Source: Schistocephalus solidus
Lineage: Eukaryota > Platyhelminthes > Cestoda > Diphyllobothriidea > Diphyllobothriidae
NCBI GenBank assembly: GCA_017591395.1
Contig: WEDG01004095.1
Span: 124,001-188,000, forward strand
Direction: 5' to 3'
Length of the DNA: 64,000 bases
The translations under genes were made by a program, and so were the position numbers. The notes beneath the pieces were generated by a model, which did no database searches, had not been told where the DNA came from, and saw only the letters and a list, made by a program, of their open reading frames with translations. The number at the start of each line of letters is the position of its first letter. Position 1 is the stretch's first letter. Shown here piece after piece: positions 34,570 to 47,372 of this stretch.

Positions 34570-37500
34570 AGTTACTCATCTAAACACTTGGAACCCGAAC
34601 CTTTTCATTCACAGTTGGAAATGCTTATTCTCAATCATTTGCGTTTACTGGACTTGTGTACGATCCACCACTGTCTTGAAAACATTACACAGGACTGATG
34701 ACCTCTGCCCATTCGATTACGAATAACATTTACGCCGATTAACTTTGTGGTCACGATCGGGATTAATGCCTACGGTCGGTAGCATCTCAAGTACTCGCTT
34801 GTTGGGAGATCATACTTTTCCTCGCAATGATTCCCTTTCAGCCTAATTCCCTAAGCGGTCTCCTCAAGCCTGGACATTTCACTTCACTTGCAGCACCTGC
34901 TGACCAAGGCAGAAAATTGACCCCTCGTGCCTACCACGAGGCTTGATTTATCGAACCTTATTGTTTTGTTTGTTCGCTCGTCCAATTGATGTGGCTTCTG
35001 ACGATTTTTTCAGGCAGCAACTCATCCAGCATGAGCCGGCGACGGGTTTTAATCATTAGCCTTCACCAACATACCCACTTCCATCCCTTTACAGTATAGA
35101 CGTTGGTTTATTTCCCACACAAAGTATAATGCACTCCAATTTTCCTCATTGAATATTTTAGTCTATTTCCAACTGACCAACTGACGACTGTGGTTATTTG
35201 TCTTTTATCTTTTCATTTGAAGGAGACTTACATAGCAATTCGTCTCGACTCTCTGTCAAAGCAAGGGATTAAGATATTTGAATACAGCCAAGTGACCATT
35301 TCCTCGTCTATAGGAATGTAGTGTTTATCTTCGATATAAAAAATCCACCTCGCGCTCGTCTCTGGTTAGTTCCCGCATTTTTGCTCTGAGAGGGTTTAGA
35401 GTCCTCCGACGTGGATATCCTACAGACTTAACGTCATTCGGCCACCCATCTCTTCCAGCTTATGCTCAGGATTAGCCCATAACAGTGAACTCTACTTCCT
35501 GGTGACCTTGAAGACGTCCAATCATAGGCACGTGAGCCTGAGCCCTCAACTATACTGGTTGCGTGTCTTGCAGAAAAACCCAATTAACCCGAATTTATAC
35601 CTTAGGTTTTCCGGGCTTTGGCTACGCAGCGACTGGATGAGGACGCTAAATGTCACAGAAGTGTAAATCGCAGTTTGAATTTCATGTTTCGATTGTGCTC
35701 CCCGAGAAGACGCGCTGCTGGACGATAAAAAGTCAGTATGGACCCGGACACACGCGAGAAATATAATAAACCTCAGGAAGTGCTAAACATTTGAGAGAAG
35801 ATAAGCCTCAGTCTGCTGGGGGAAGAGACATTGACATTGCACAAGATAGAAAGGACTGGGGTAAAGGGCAAGCTGGTAAGTGTCCAGTCTAGTGTCACTC
35901 ATCACATTAAGCTTACGCTAGAGCACACTTTCTAGCACAGCATCCATATGGGTCTAATTGGTAAATGCCTTTTTAGTTTTGCCAAAGCATCACACTTGGG
36001 GAGGGGTGGTGGCACTCTGAGATCAAGCAACAGAATCAATTACTGATGGAAAGTTCAACTTGGCCATCCCTATCTGCTAGCCATGTCAGCCAGGGAGGTG
36101 GTCACTGTGACTGCTCTCTCACTCACTCACACCCCAGCGATCGAATTTTGGGGTGGGGGAGGAACAGGAATCAGAAGGCTTCCTCGTGCATCTGTCGCTG
36201 GCATAGGCACTGGTACTAATCATACAATTCTTGTGACTGAATGATCACCGATTTCGGTAGTTGATATTTGCCGTGAGTCGTTTATATTCCGAAAGGTGTG
36301 TTGACTTGTGTCTACGTCACCGCTTGAAAAAATCATCCAAGGTGGAATGATACCTATCTTCAGATTACGAAACGTTTGGCCCACCAGCATGGTCGTAAAT
36401 AACACTACTATTCGAGTTTCATCGATAAAATAATTGGCTTCCCATACAATTTATCGGGTAGAGGTAGGGGTACCGATAGTTCGACGACACCCAACACCGT
36501 ACATGAGGGCGCAGTGGCTTACAAATCTAAACAGAACGTCTGTGCATGTCAGACACGGCCAGGTCCCCACACCACACCCACACATATACCAAGCTACATT
36601 CAGGCGGGTCTCAGCTTGTACATACGTGAAAATGTCATAAAGGCCCCAGTAAGAAGGAACTGGCTCAACCAGACCCTCAGTCCTGAGAGAAGTAGAATTG
36701 CTCCATCACCTTTCAACCTTCCAAACTACGACTGATTGCACACTGTTATTACTTTAAGCCTTTCAGACTTATTGTTGTACGAGATGCGGTGACACGTCAC
36801 GGGGATGGATGTCCCATTATCGGCCTGACTCTTAACTATCTCTCTCTCTTTTTGCTCTCTCTTCCACAAAGCAGTCACCCTTCCGGACCTGTCACCAGCT
36901 AACGATGAGGTTGGGTACAGTGAGTGAAGATGCGTGACAATTTCAGACTAAAGCATGCCCCGCGCACGCATGACTATTGTAAAGGGGGCGCTTCAACTCA
37001 GCGCAGCCCGATAAACTCAATTCAATTTGACCCCTCGTCGGTCCCAAATCGACAGCAGCGCGTGCTTGGGTCATGCTTTGAGTCCACAAAGCCCACTGGT
37101 GTAAAGGATGTCCAAATGGCTGTGTTTACTATAGGGTTTTCGTGTTAGCGAATATGACCAAAAAACCCCTATGATATCTGAAGGTGCGGACGGAATTTGC
37201 ACACGAAAAATGTCCACCACTGGCTGTAGGAACTGGTTCTTCAGTCATGGTCTGATGACCGACCAGACTGGTGCTTTATTGAAATTCGCAATCATTATGA
37301 GGAGAGTTTTTAAAGGTGTACTTAGACCGCTGCAGAGGATGATGTCCACCGTGCGTCCCACAGAAGGGTGGATGCAGAATGGTGGCTTCAGCGAATAATC
37401 TCCCACACTCTCCCCTCATGGTCCACCTAAGCGAGGTATCGAGATAACATCAAGACTAGAGGTACGATCGGTTGCAGTGACTGAAAAGGCTAAACACCCC

Positions 37501-37950
37501 GTCTACGCGAGCCACACATGTGCTATGGTGCGCTCATGATGAACCAGGATTGCACAAAAGACAATTGTTCGATTCAGATCCCAACTGTGTTGGTGTGTCA
37601 TAGAGGTCAAATTAAGAAGGAGCCATTCCAGTATGACTCGTCGTCTTCACAGTATCAAGCTTTTCCGTCGGTTGGCAGACATCCACATCACGACATTTAA
37701 CGTGGCGTGACTGATTTAAGCGAGTCTCATTTTTCGTACTAAGGGATGCGCTGTTGCCGATTGGCTCTCATTCTTTCTTTCCTCTTTCGCGCACCGGTCG
37801 ACTGGCCAAACCATCTGGTTCTGGGATGAGACACAAATATTGCGTACGATTATGCCGCTGTTCACCATACTGAGGGAACCGGATCCAGCTAAAACTTTCA
37901 GATCGAACCCAAAAAAATGTTTTGTCTGAAGGATTCGCTCTAAGCGTATT
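34570..37950. other. Unresolved intergenic sequence
   Basis: No recognised gene. An open stretch at 36514-36735 (QAGLSLYIRENVIKAPVRRN) is vaguely endonuclease-like but not convincing. Short CT-rich runs occur near 36110 and 36840. Confidence 0.35.
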
Positions 37951-38124
37951 ACCTTCTGAGGAGATAAAAAAGCTGTAAGTTATGAAGTTATTGCATGTGT
38001 TGGTGGTGAGGGGCCACGTAGTAGATGCAGTGGACCAACACGGGGTCAGATTAGATCATGACAGGCGTTAGTCGGGATGCGCACCCATAAATGTCACACG
38101 TGAAGGGGGTTGTGGTGACACGTC

Positions 38125-39140
38125 TGGGTGCAAACTCACACTCAGACCTCGCAGTCAGTCTACTGTGTGTTGTGTGGAGCGGCTGACTGGTGGTCTGAGA
38201 GTGAGGCTGCGAAGCCTTCTTCTTAACGTGACCTCTGGCTATCTCACACATGTGAGATGTAAGCCGTTCAACCACTTGTTATGTGAAATCCTGGTGCTTG
38301 TGTTTGGGGGGCAGGTTGTGTACGTAGTACACGTAGATGAGGTCACCAGCAGCTGCGCCCACTTCCGCATCAGACAACTGACCGGCTCGGACAGTGGTTA
38401 AATGTTGGGCGTGGGGGAGAGAGTGGATCGACAGCTCAACACATTTTCCTCAATATAAAAAATCTGACGTGCTTGAAACTAGCACGTTGCGCTAAAAGCC
38501 GTGGATTGGAAGGTTGCCAACTGACGGGATAACTCGGACCACGTGGTAAGCCCAGTGTGTGTTTTGCGTGGAGTGTCTAACTGGCGGACAGAGAGTCAGG
38601 CTGCAATGGCTCCTTCTTAATGTGACCTTTATGGCACTCCCACTCCATAGGACCCGTGACAGGTGTGGTGGTACGCCCAGGGGCGGCTCCAGCCACGCCA
38701 GCCAACTGCGTCTTCTCCCATCTCCGGTCTTCTTGACTCTGTCATGATATCGGGCTCAGGTGGGGGAGGAGGAGAGTGCGGTAGATGCAGCGCAAGCCTA
38801 CCATCACTTTAAACTAAATCACGCGCAAATCACCGTCCCTGCACCACCCTTCCATGGAGCATACGGTAGACCTCGTCGAATTCGACGGTCGAACCGTCGG
38901 GTGCAAACTCGCACCGTGGCAGCCACCTGCGCCCTATGCCGCTTCCGGTCTTCTTGACTCTGTCCTGACGCCGGGCTCCGGAGAGTGGGGAAGAGGGATT
39001 GAGACAGATGACACGCCAGTCTTTTATAAGCTAACTCCTGCGCAAGTCACCGTCCTTGCACCCACCATGTTGCAGGGTACACCGTAAACATCATCGGAAA
39101 GGTCAGTCGAACTGTCATCGGAGTCGGTGGTGGTGGTTTG
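38125..39140 (+). repeat. Composite repeat unit, copy 1 (modules P, Q, R, R)
   Basis: Module P (38125-38290: ctcgcagtcagtc, tatctcacacatgtgagatg), module Q (38490-38640: ggttgccaactgacgggata, actcggaccacg) and module R (38720-38935: tccggtcttcttgactctgt, caccgtccctgcaccacc) follow in order. A second R at 38940-39140 starts about 221 bp later. The same P-Q-R order occurs at 50405-51045. Confidence 0.75.
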
Positions 39141-39399
39141 AGTCCACAGAGAACTGCGCATTAGATGCGCTGGACTAGAAAGTGATCATATTGGCTCGCG
39201 AAGCCATAAGTTCTTCCACACATTGGTGGATGCGTTGACACAGATATGAGTCAGTCAGTGCACTCAATCCAACCATCAGACAGCGGACTGGTGCCTTAGG
39301 GAGCGAAGATACAAGTAGATTGACACTCAGGCATCTAGTCCCGCGTCAAAGCAGCGAATTTATCATTATGAAAAAAATCTGACAGCAGTTCATAAATCA

Positions 39400-39545
39400 C
39401 GGCGCGCCAATAGTCTTGGTTTGGAAGGCCGGCAACTGATAAGCTAACTCTGCCTTAATTGTATGCACTGCTTGTGTGGGAAGGGATGACTGGATGGACG
39501 ACTGAGAGTCCGGCTCAGTGATCTCTTCTTGATGTGACCTTTATG
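39400..39545 (+). repeat. Composite repeat module Q, diverged copy
   Basis: Shares ggtttggaaggccggcaact, gagagtccggctc and gatgtgacctttatgg with module Q. Confidence 0.55.
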
Positions 39546-39844
39546 GTGCTCTCAACATCTGATATACGAGCCGCCCTTCGGAAAGACTGGCAGATTTTTC
39601 GGAGGCCAGCTCACCTGTGGAACGCTTATATGAGCTGTTTATCTTTGCCAGGCATTGCACTGGAGCCGATCTCCGGTTGTTCTGATATTGTCATGCCATG
39701 GAAACTTGGTTTGCGAGAGAAGAAATTGTGGTAGATTCTGAACAAGTGTGTCTCGTTATAGACCAAGTCACTCGTAAGTTACCGGTGCTGCACCTTTTCT
39801 GTGCGAAACATGGCGGACGCCGTCGCTTGCCACAGTCGAATTGT

Positions 39845-40115
39845 CAGCAGGCCTCCAAGTCATACGCGACCTTCTAGCACCTGCAAACAGCGAGGGTCAG
39901 CCCAGGCTAGTACTCAGAGGTCAACCAATGAGAACACACGGATCAGACAGAGACACTGCCCTTAAGTGCGAAGCCGTGAACCAAATCACGGAAAGGAGCA
40001 ATAATGTGCGCACGACAGTGACTGTCTTAGAAAATGTGTTCTTTGCAACTCTTGTCTATAACCCTCTCCACGTAACAAAAGGAGACATATTACTAGGAGG
40101 TATAACAAGTGGCAA
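39845..40115 (+). repeat. Shared module S, copy 1
   Basis: Matches 44160-44390 in order: ggtcaaccaatgaga, atcagacagagacactgccc, ttaag, gtgcgcac, aacattgttctttg-like, tataac, caacaca. It may be a regulatory or leader block of a retroelement. Confidence 0.6.
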
Positions 40116-40139
40116 CACAGGCGAATTCAGAAAATGATC

Positions 40140-42000
40140 AGTGAAGAGGTTTCTGAAATCAAGGCAAACCAGTTTCATGGTTCTTCTCATAAAAGGCAAA
40201 AGTCTGGAAACAGACGTTAAATGAAGATAAAATCAGGTGGTTGGAGGATAGACTCATCGATTTTACCTACAACGCCGACTGTGGCCTTACTGACAAAAAA
40301 TGGTTCAGATAATATGAATTATTGTTTAAGAAAGTCTGCGAAACATCTGATCAATGATTTAATGCTGTTTAAACCAAGACAAATGGAATCTATCGGATAA
40401 ACTAACTGGAATCGATTTTATCTCGAAAGCACTGTTTAACTTCAACAGGCGCTTTGAATGTTTTAAACTGAAAAAAAACAAATGAAAATTCGTTCGACTT
40501 GTCAGGTAGGCTTGATTGTATGTATACTCAGACTAATCTGGTTAAGACACTATCGTTCAACCAGTCCCGAAACCTCGGCGAGGACGTGGCCATATGAACG
40601 CATACAGTTTTTGTTCATATTAGACAAGGATGGTGATCTAGCAATGCAGAAATAATTTGAATGATTTAAAATCCGAAACATTAACCTGGGTAATAAATTG
40701 ATTGACGAACACAACCATCAACGGATACAGGTGCTTGACATCTGGAGGAACTGGCCGCAACATAGAGGAATTCCTACTAGAAGGCCAAGGACAGCACGCT
40801 AGCACAATTTCTTCAACTTCCCCTTTTAATGACCAAAGGTCCGATGCACTGCAGAGCAAAACGTTCAAACCCAAGAAAACTGTGCACCGTCAGTTCCGAT
40901 GGTGAGTTACGTGTGCTCAACTGTGAACACTGCAAGTATATGTGCTACCTCATAAAATATTAACTGGAATTCTAAAATGTTTTTTAAATTAGAAAAGGTT
41001 ACTTAAGTAAAGTTGTAGTAGAAAGTATTGTGCGATATCAAATTTCAGTCATGTCAAAATGCTGGTTTTCGAACGGGCTTCCTTCCGACCGCCTAAATAC
41101 AACATTATACACAAAAGGACTTCTTAAGTAGCATTAATTCACTCAATTGATTTTCAACGCCTTTACAAATTCCACTATATTTTATGGAGACCATTTAAAA
41201 AAATCATTTATTTATGGATTTGGTAGAAACTTGAGAAATCTTCCAATTTTACACCTGAAAGTGTTTTGTTCGGGTTTAAAAATTGTTTTCATTTCCCGAA
41301 CAATTTTGTATCTGACCTAGTGCTACACGTGAATTCAGGTTTTCCAACTACCAAACCACATATTTTCCGTGTTCGGAAAATCATACATTTCTATTCGCAA
41401 ATGCGAAGATGTCAACTAGGTCCCATGAAATTTTGCAGTGCATTTGTACCACATGCTATAATTCATAAGTAGCATAAACTAAATGAACAGATGCGATACC
41501 CTATTAATTGACGTTTCACGTTCTTAAAACCCCTCATAACCGAAAACTGCCATTTATCAAGCATATTATTTGGAGAACACACCATTTTCTACCGAACGAA
41601 CACAATAAATGTATTGGAATTTCTAAGGGCATTTGAAAATCAACGGGAAAATGCTTAATACTAAATTTTTCATGTTTTATAGAATGTTGCTTTCAAAGGC
41701 TATCGGAAAAAGCATGTTCCAAAGCCGACAGCTCCATGCTAGCAAAATCTCTTGGGATTATGCTGCACGATAATTAATATAAAAACTCTATCTAAGTAAT
41801 ATTTTCTGATCAAAATATATACCAGACTTTTGGCTAACTTTTCATGGGATAGCATATTACTGTCTTTACCTTTTTTATAAATGGAATAGCTGCCAGGCTT
41901 CCAGTTGACAGAACGTCTGATCTACTGACTGTCAAAAAAGAATTCTGTCAGGTAATTGGTGCCCATTAGCCAACACCAGCCTACATCTGGCGCCAAACGG
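40140..42000. other. AT-rich region, nothing recognised
   Basis: Neither strand shows a supportable gene or repeat. 42008-42277 and 42642-42929 hold open frames without recognised domains around GGGTTA copy 3. Confidence 0.4.
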
Positions 42001-42280
42001 CACGTAAATGGAATTCAAGGAGTTATTTCTTACGAACAGGACATTTGCAGATGAAAACTGTCTTGTGAACCTTATTGTATCAGAGACTCACATCGACCAT
42101 CTTGGCAACAAGAAAGTCTCCCAGTCGTGTCTATGCAGACAGTCAGGTAAACAAACTTGCTGTGCAGTGCAAGTAATGGAACAGCATCTGGATGAAGTAG
42201 GTGCGACTGGTGGGAAAGTTGTTGGGAAAATGTATCAAAATAAAAACAGCCCTAAGACAAATAAGAAATCGAGGTAGAGT

Positions 42281-42480
42281 AAGTCAGGATTAGGTTTGGG
42301 GTTAAACTTATTGTAAGTGCTTACGTGGCGTTAGTGTTTAGGATTGGGCTAGGGTTAAGATTCGGGTTGCGGGTTAAGTTTACGTTAAGGCTGGTGTTGG
42401 GTTCAAGACACGGGAATATTTACCCTTTCTGGAATTATGCAGAGGTCCACCGTTATTACTTGGATGGGGTTTAGAGGACC
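42281..42480 (+). repeat. GGGTTA-rich dispersed repeat, copy 3
   Basis: Degenerate gggtta tract, then cacgggaatatttacccttt, ctggaatt, gtccaccgttattac. It matches copy 1 best in the tail. Confidence 0.7.
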
Positions 42481-43424
42481 CCATATTTAATCCCTACCGA
42501 AATCGATTTTCAAGCACTGTCAACAGGTTGAGCTCGAAATTCAGGCGGACGTAGGAGACGAATCGGAACATTAACTCGGGGTTACGAAATAGAAGACTTC
42601 CAGGTCACCCGTCCATCTATGTATCGCGGAAACCTCTTGAAATGTGTGTGGCTGGCTTGAGCGCTGTTATAACCGTGGGGAACCTGGAAAACCAAATCGC
42701 ATGTTTTGGTGAGCTGCTCGACATGGATGTCCGTGGATCTCTCAAAAAGACTGTGAAAATAGCTGCATTACACTGCGAAGACAGCGGGTCCTGTACGTTG
42801 TATGTGGAGTCCCAATCAACGTTGAGGAATTTTATTCATCCGACAGTTGGGAAAATAAGTCAACCAATTGCCAATTCTCAAGAATTTAAACTGGTCAAGA
42901 GAATAAGGAGAAACTTAAAACGATCCTAAACAAGAATGCTTCAGATGTTTTCATGAGTGGTCTTAAGAAATACAGGAAGTTACACGCGCTAACGACCTAC
43001 TTTTCAAAGTTTGGACGCATAATCAACATATACCGGACCGTTTTCAGCGAACAAACTTATTCTTCTATTTTTTAGGCCTTAAGCTTTGACGGGGAAACTG
43101 ATATGGAAGGTCTTTTGGTGAGAAGGTGACACACTAGGAACCGTAGGTTCGTTGGGATGACGAAATAAATACAAACGAAAAATGACCCTAGAATAAAAAC
43201 TGCACTTTGATATAGCGCCAATCAAGAGGGAAAACAGCCGAGGCAGTGTACGAGTTCAGGCTGTCAGTTAGACCCGGAAATATGGTGTAATACATTCAGC
43301 TACCCAACTTCCACTGCTGAAATCCAAGATGTTGCCGGATGGCCTTTAGAATCAGATTACCTCTGGACACAGGTGTGTCGGCACGCCCAGTAGCGGCTAC
43401 GACCCTCATCAGTTACATGCGTCC

Positions 43425-44015
43425 TCTCTTGCCTCCGGTCTTCTTGACTCTGTCATGACACCGGGCTCAGGTAGGGGAGGAGTAGAGAGTGCGGTAGCTG
43501 TAGCGCAAGTCTACTATCACTTAAAAATAATCCATGCGCAAGTCACCGTCCCTGCACCACTAAATTGTGGAGCATACGGTGGACATAGTCGGACTACGAC
43601 GGTTGAACTGTCATGTGTGTGTCCCCTAAACGGGCCGCATGGTAAATGCGCTGTACCATCGAGGCGGCCAAATCAGGGTGTGGCAGGCGTTATTATTCTG
43701 GGATGCGGTCCCATAATAAATGCCGAGCATCGGGAGTGCGCGTGCCCAACGTGGACACGCGTAAGTGCAGGTTCGTGCCCCACCCGTTCTTCTACTCCGT
43801 GGAAGGTGCTTCATCTCTGCCTGACTCCGCTTCAGATTTTCTTGGATATGACTTGACACCGGGCATAAGCGGGTAAGGGAAGAGAGAGTGCGGTAGATTC
43901 AGTACAAGTCTATTATCATTTAAAATTAATTTGCGCACAAGCCACCGTTCCTGTAACATCATGCTATTGAGTATACGGTGGACATCGTCGGGCTACGACG
44001 GACGAAATGACCCCG
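43425..44015 (+). repeat. Composite repeat module R, two copies
   Basis: R at 43425-43620 (cctccggtcttcttgactct, accgtccctgcaccac, acggtggacat) and a more diverged R at 43810-44015 (gacttgacaccgggc, gagagtgcggtaga, acggtggacatcgtcggg), about 400 bp apart. Confidence 0.65.
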
Positions 44016-44159
44016 GTTCCACTCACAACGTACGCAGCCAATTCTTCAACAACATGAGGCGTTAGAGCGGCCCGGAACGCGACGCACCAATATTGCCTGA
44101 CTCACGTGCGCGCTTGGTGGGCGAGACTGACCTGCGGTGTGGTGATCCGGCCGCGCCGG

Positions 44160-44390
44160 TAAACCGCGAGGATCTGCCACGCTAGCGCTCGGAGGTCAAC
44201 CAATGAGATGACGTGAATCAGACAAAGCAATGCCCTTAAATACAACGCTGTAGACAAAAGGGTGGGAATGAATAAGGACGTGCGCATAGTGGTTTTCGCA
44301 GTAACATTGTTCTCTGTCATCTCTGACTGTTTTCCATCCCACGCAACAACTGACAACACGCGGCTAAGGGATATAACAGTTCTATTTTAG
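44160..44390 (+). repeat. Shared module S, copy 2
   Basis: Counterpart of 39845-40115: ggaggtcaaccaatgagatg, tgcccttaaatacaacgctg, gtgcgcatagtggtttt, cacgcaacaactgacaacac. It is followed at once by a LINE B remnant. Confidence 0.6.
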
Positions 44391-44439
44391 ACAACACGCA
44401 GAGCAGCCGAAACGAGACAAGGATGACCATGGTCACTCG

Positions 44440-45440
44440 AGACCTGGCGACATAAGGTTGACACCGCAGCTCTCAGTGGGACGAATGGTGGAGGTGGGTG
44501 CCGAAAAAGCATTTTGAAGTGGAATTCGAAATGCACAGTGACATGACGCCGGAGTACCCTTTGCCATCAGAAACGACATCGTGGGATGACTGCGCTGTCT
44601 GCCTTAGAGCACCTGCCTCTTCACGGAATCAAATTTGACACCATCTTCAGTGCTTACGCACCCCCAAAGGCCAGCAGAGAGACGTGAAGCACAAGTCCTA
44701 CGATGGCATGCACGCCCATCAGGCGACTGTGCCGAAGGCAGACAAACGTATTGCCCTTGTTGACCTCACTGCCTGCATGGGCACAAATAAATCTAATTGG
44801 AATGTAGAGCTGGGTCGCCGCCACGAGATAGGCAACTGCAACAGTAATGGCCTTCTCCTCCTGCAGGCCTATGCGCAACACAATGTCCTAAATAGCATCA
44901 TCTGATGACGGGGAACGCGGTGGGGATGCACCCCCGCTCGGGACACTGGCAGTTGCTAGACAACTTTAACCTCCGAAGGTGTTACTATTGACAACGACGA
45001 GGTGTGCTGCCGACTGCTGGACAGACCACCACACTTTCATCTCTAAGATGGGGCTGCAATTACAGTTCCGCAGACGAACACCAGGTAAGTTAAACACAAC
45101 ACAATTAGTGATTGCGCATAACCGTCCGAGTCTTCCTTTGAAAGCACTTCAACCCAACGCCACTGTAGAGACGTAGTTGAGCCAACGACGTAACAACCTC
45201 AACTTTACTGCTTGAAACCTCAAAGGTTGCGTAGGTCATCAGCATCAGGCTTGGTTTGAGGACAGCGATGAAATCTACTGTCTGCACTCCACTGCACACA
45301 ACCGACGTCCACCATAGAACCAATGACAACAAAGCGACCTTCTTCTGAGGCCGACTTCTGGTGGAGCAGCGGTGAAGGGAAATAAAGAATGTTTGAATAA
45401 ATCGCAAGGCTGAAGAAACCCAACTATATGCGAACCACAA
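44440..45440 (+). mobile_element. LINE family B remnant, endonuclease to pre-RT
   Basis: Recognisable scraps in order: FAIRNDIVG (44570), MHPRSGHWQLLDNFNLRR (44920), QHQAWFEDSDE (45240), then loss of similarity by 45450. Many stops and frame changes; no catalytic core. Confidence 0.6.
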
Positions 45441-45564
45441 CGAAATATTCAGAAGTTATCTGGTGAGAAAAGTATGCTCAATGTACTGTAGAAAATCCAG
45501 AAATTAAGTTTTATATCGCGACTGAAGATGGAAGTAAAACGACATTTGGAAGAAAAAGAAGGAG

Positions 45565-45596
45565 AATGAGGAGGAGGAGGAGGAGGAGGAGGAGTG
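45565..45596 (+). repeat. (GGA)n microsatellite
   Basis: About ten GGA/GAG units between a LINE B remnant and a solo Penelope terminal repeat. Confidence 0.8.
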
Positions 45597-45720
45597 TTCA
45601 TTGTGAGTAATATATTTTCGTGTGACGTTTCGAGCAGTCGTTTAATATACCCATCTTCAGAAACTGGAGAGTCATGCTCGCAGTTGCCAGTATATGCCAG
45701 TGTTCCCGTCCTGTAAATGC
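45597..45720 (-). repeat. Solo Penelope terminal repeat
   Basis: The block gtgacgtttcgagcagtcgt, tcttcagaaactggagagtc, atgctcgcag matches the terminal repeats of Penelope element 1, but no reverse transcriptase is nearby. Confidence 0.65.
45618..45666 (-). ncRNA. Hammerhead-type ribozyme motif in the solo Penelope repeat
   Basis: On the minus strand CTGAAGA (45654-45660) and GAAACGTC (45624-45631) are both intact, with a 22-base stem II region whose ends (GGGTA, TGCTC) pair with two wobbles. Stem I pairing is weaker than in Penelope 1. Confidence 0.55.
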
Positions 45721-46339
45721 TGGATGTGCGCTGCGTCCCCCATGTGGCACCCCCGCCGATTGTCTGTTCTGCCGCGACGGCTTGCGTCAAAGTTACTCCA
45801 AATACCTAAGACCTTAATCTCCATTGGCTCTACCGAAGCTCTATTTCCATAAGTGATCTGTTCTCCGGTGCAGTGTGTGTCTCCACACCCGCTTACTCCC
45901 GAACTTCCCACCTCCCCCCACCTCTAAAAAGGTCCTACGGTGGGGGCGACAACAACGCCGTAGGCGGCCCAGACTAACTCGGGTCACTCTCCCACTAAAA
46001 AATCGTGACCCATAGTGGAGTTCTGGAGCCGTCTGGGATGTCCTAGTAGCCCTATTTAGGAGAAGCATTGCTTGCCTCTTCGCATAGGAAAGGGCCAAAA
46101 AAGGTGCCCTAAACAAATGCTGGGTACCACGTCTACTGCAGCCGGCCGCAGCTCGCAGATCAAAAATACGCGGTCGTAAAATTCAAACAAACAAAAAACC
46201 ACCCGTCCCCATCCCCGCGCCATAACCTCCATGCTGCTCGGGGGAGTCCGTTCAGATTAGCAGCCTGGACTGTTCGTTACGTTTTAGACAATCCGAGGAG
46301 CGACCGGCCGAAACGAAGGACGGCGATATTCGCTCAGAA

Positions 46340-46858
46340 TTGGTGCGTTACATTGCTGCTCTCAGCGAGACCCAATTCTCTGGACAGGGTCAGCTGGAGG
46401 AGGCGGGTGCCGGCTACACCTTCTTCTGGAGCAGACGCCCAAAGGCTGAGCGACGCGACACTGGTGTTGCCTTTGCAATCCGGAACGACATTATGGGACG
46501 TCTGCCCTGTCTGCCGCAGGGTATCAATGATCACCTGATGAGCCGCCGCATGCCTCTACGGGTAGACAAGTTCGCCACCATCATCAGCGCCTATGCTTCC
46601 CCAATGAAGAGCTCTGATGATGCGAAGAACAAATTCTACGAGGACCTGCACGCCCTGCTGGCGACTGTGTCGAAGATGGACAAGTTAATTGTCCTTGGTG
46701 ACTTCAACGCCCGCGTCGGGACGGACCACGCTGCCTGGCAGGGAGAGCTGGGTCCCCACGGTCTCGGTAGCTGTAACGATAACGGCCTCCTTCTTCTGCG
46801 CACGTGTGCGGAACACCGTCTCCTGCTGACCAACACCTTCTTCCGTCTTCCAACGTGA
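46340..46858 (+). pseudogene. LINE B endonuclease ORF, intact segment
   Basis: 172 codons of APE-type endonuclease. [11 protein letters not shown] carries the conserved D-x-N pair of the active site. Coding resumes in another frame at 46855 (REKATWMHPQSRY). In the insect and flatworm relatives this domain nicks target DNA for target-primed reverse transcription. Confidence 0.8.
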
Positions 46859-47372
46859 GAGAAGGCCACGTGGATGCACCCTCAGTCGCGGTACTAGCAG
46901 CTGCTGGACTATGTTCTCGTCCGGAGGCGAGATCGACAGGACGTGCTGGTGACTAAGGTGATCCACGACGTAGATGGCTTGACGGACCGCCGTCTCGTCA
47001 TCTGCAAGACAAGGCTCTGACTTCAACTCCGCAGAAGGCCTCAAGGTAAGCGACCGCCAGGTAAGTTAAATATTCTTTTTTTAAATTTGCCTGCTCACTG
47101 TTTTATTTCAGCAACTAGATAACCCAGAAACTGGAGGGCCTGCATACTCCTGCATGCCAGCCCCCCTCCCCCCTCGTGGAAACACGATGGTTTCAACTGC
47201 GAAATGTCATCCAGTCCACCGCCCTCCAAGTCCTCGGACACGCACGCCGTCTACACCAGGACTGGTTTGACGACAATGACCCCGACATCAGCAACTTACT
47301 CGCGGAAAAGAATGGACTACACAAAGCCTACATGAAACCTCGGACTGACGCCACCAAAGCAGCCTTCTTCAG

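Noticed and set aside
36514..36735. CR1-type endonuclease fragment (SLYIRENVIKAPV)
   Set aside because: Only one vague motif, with no neighbouring endonuclease or reverse transcriptase pieces.
47050..47115. Intron-like gtaagttaaatatt ... tttatttcag inside LINE B
   Set aside because: The same stretch is conserved in the 33440-33545 copy and reads as normal element protein (QGKRPPGKLN... NLPAH), so it is coding sequence that only looks like an intron.
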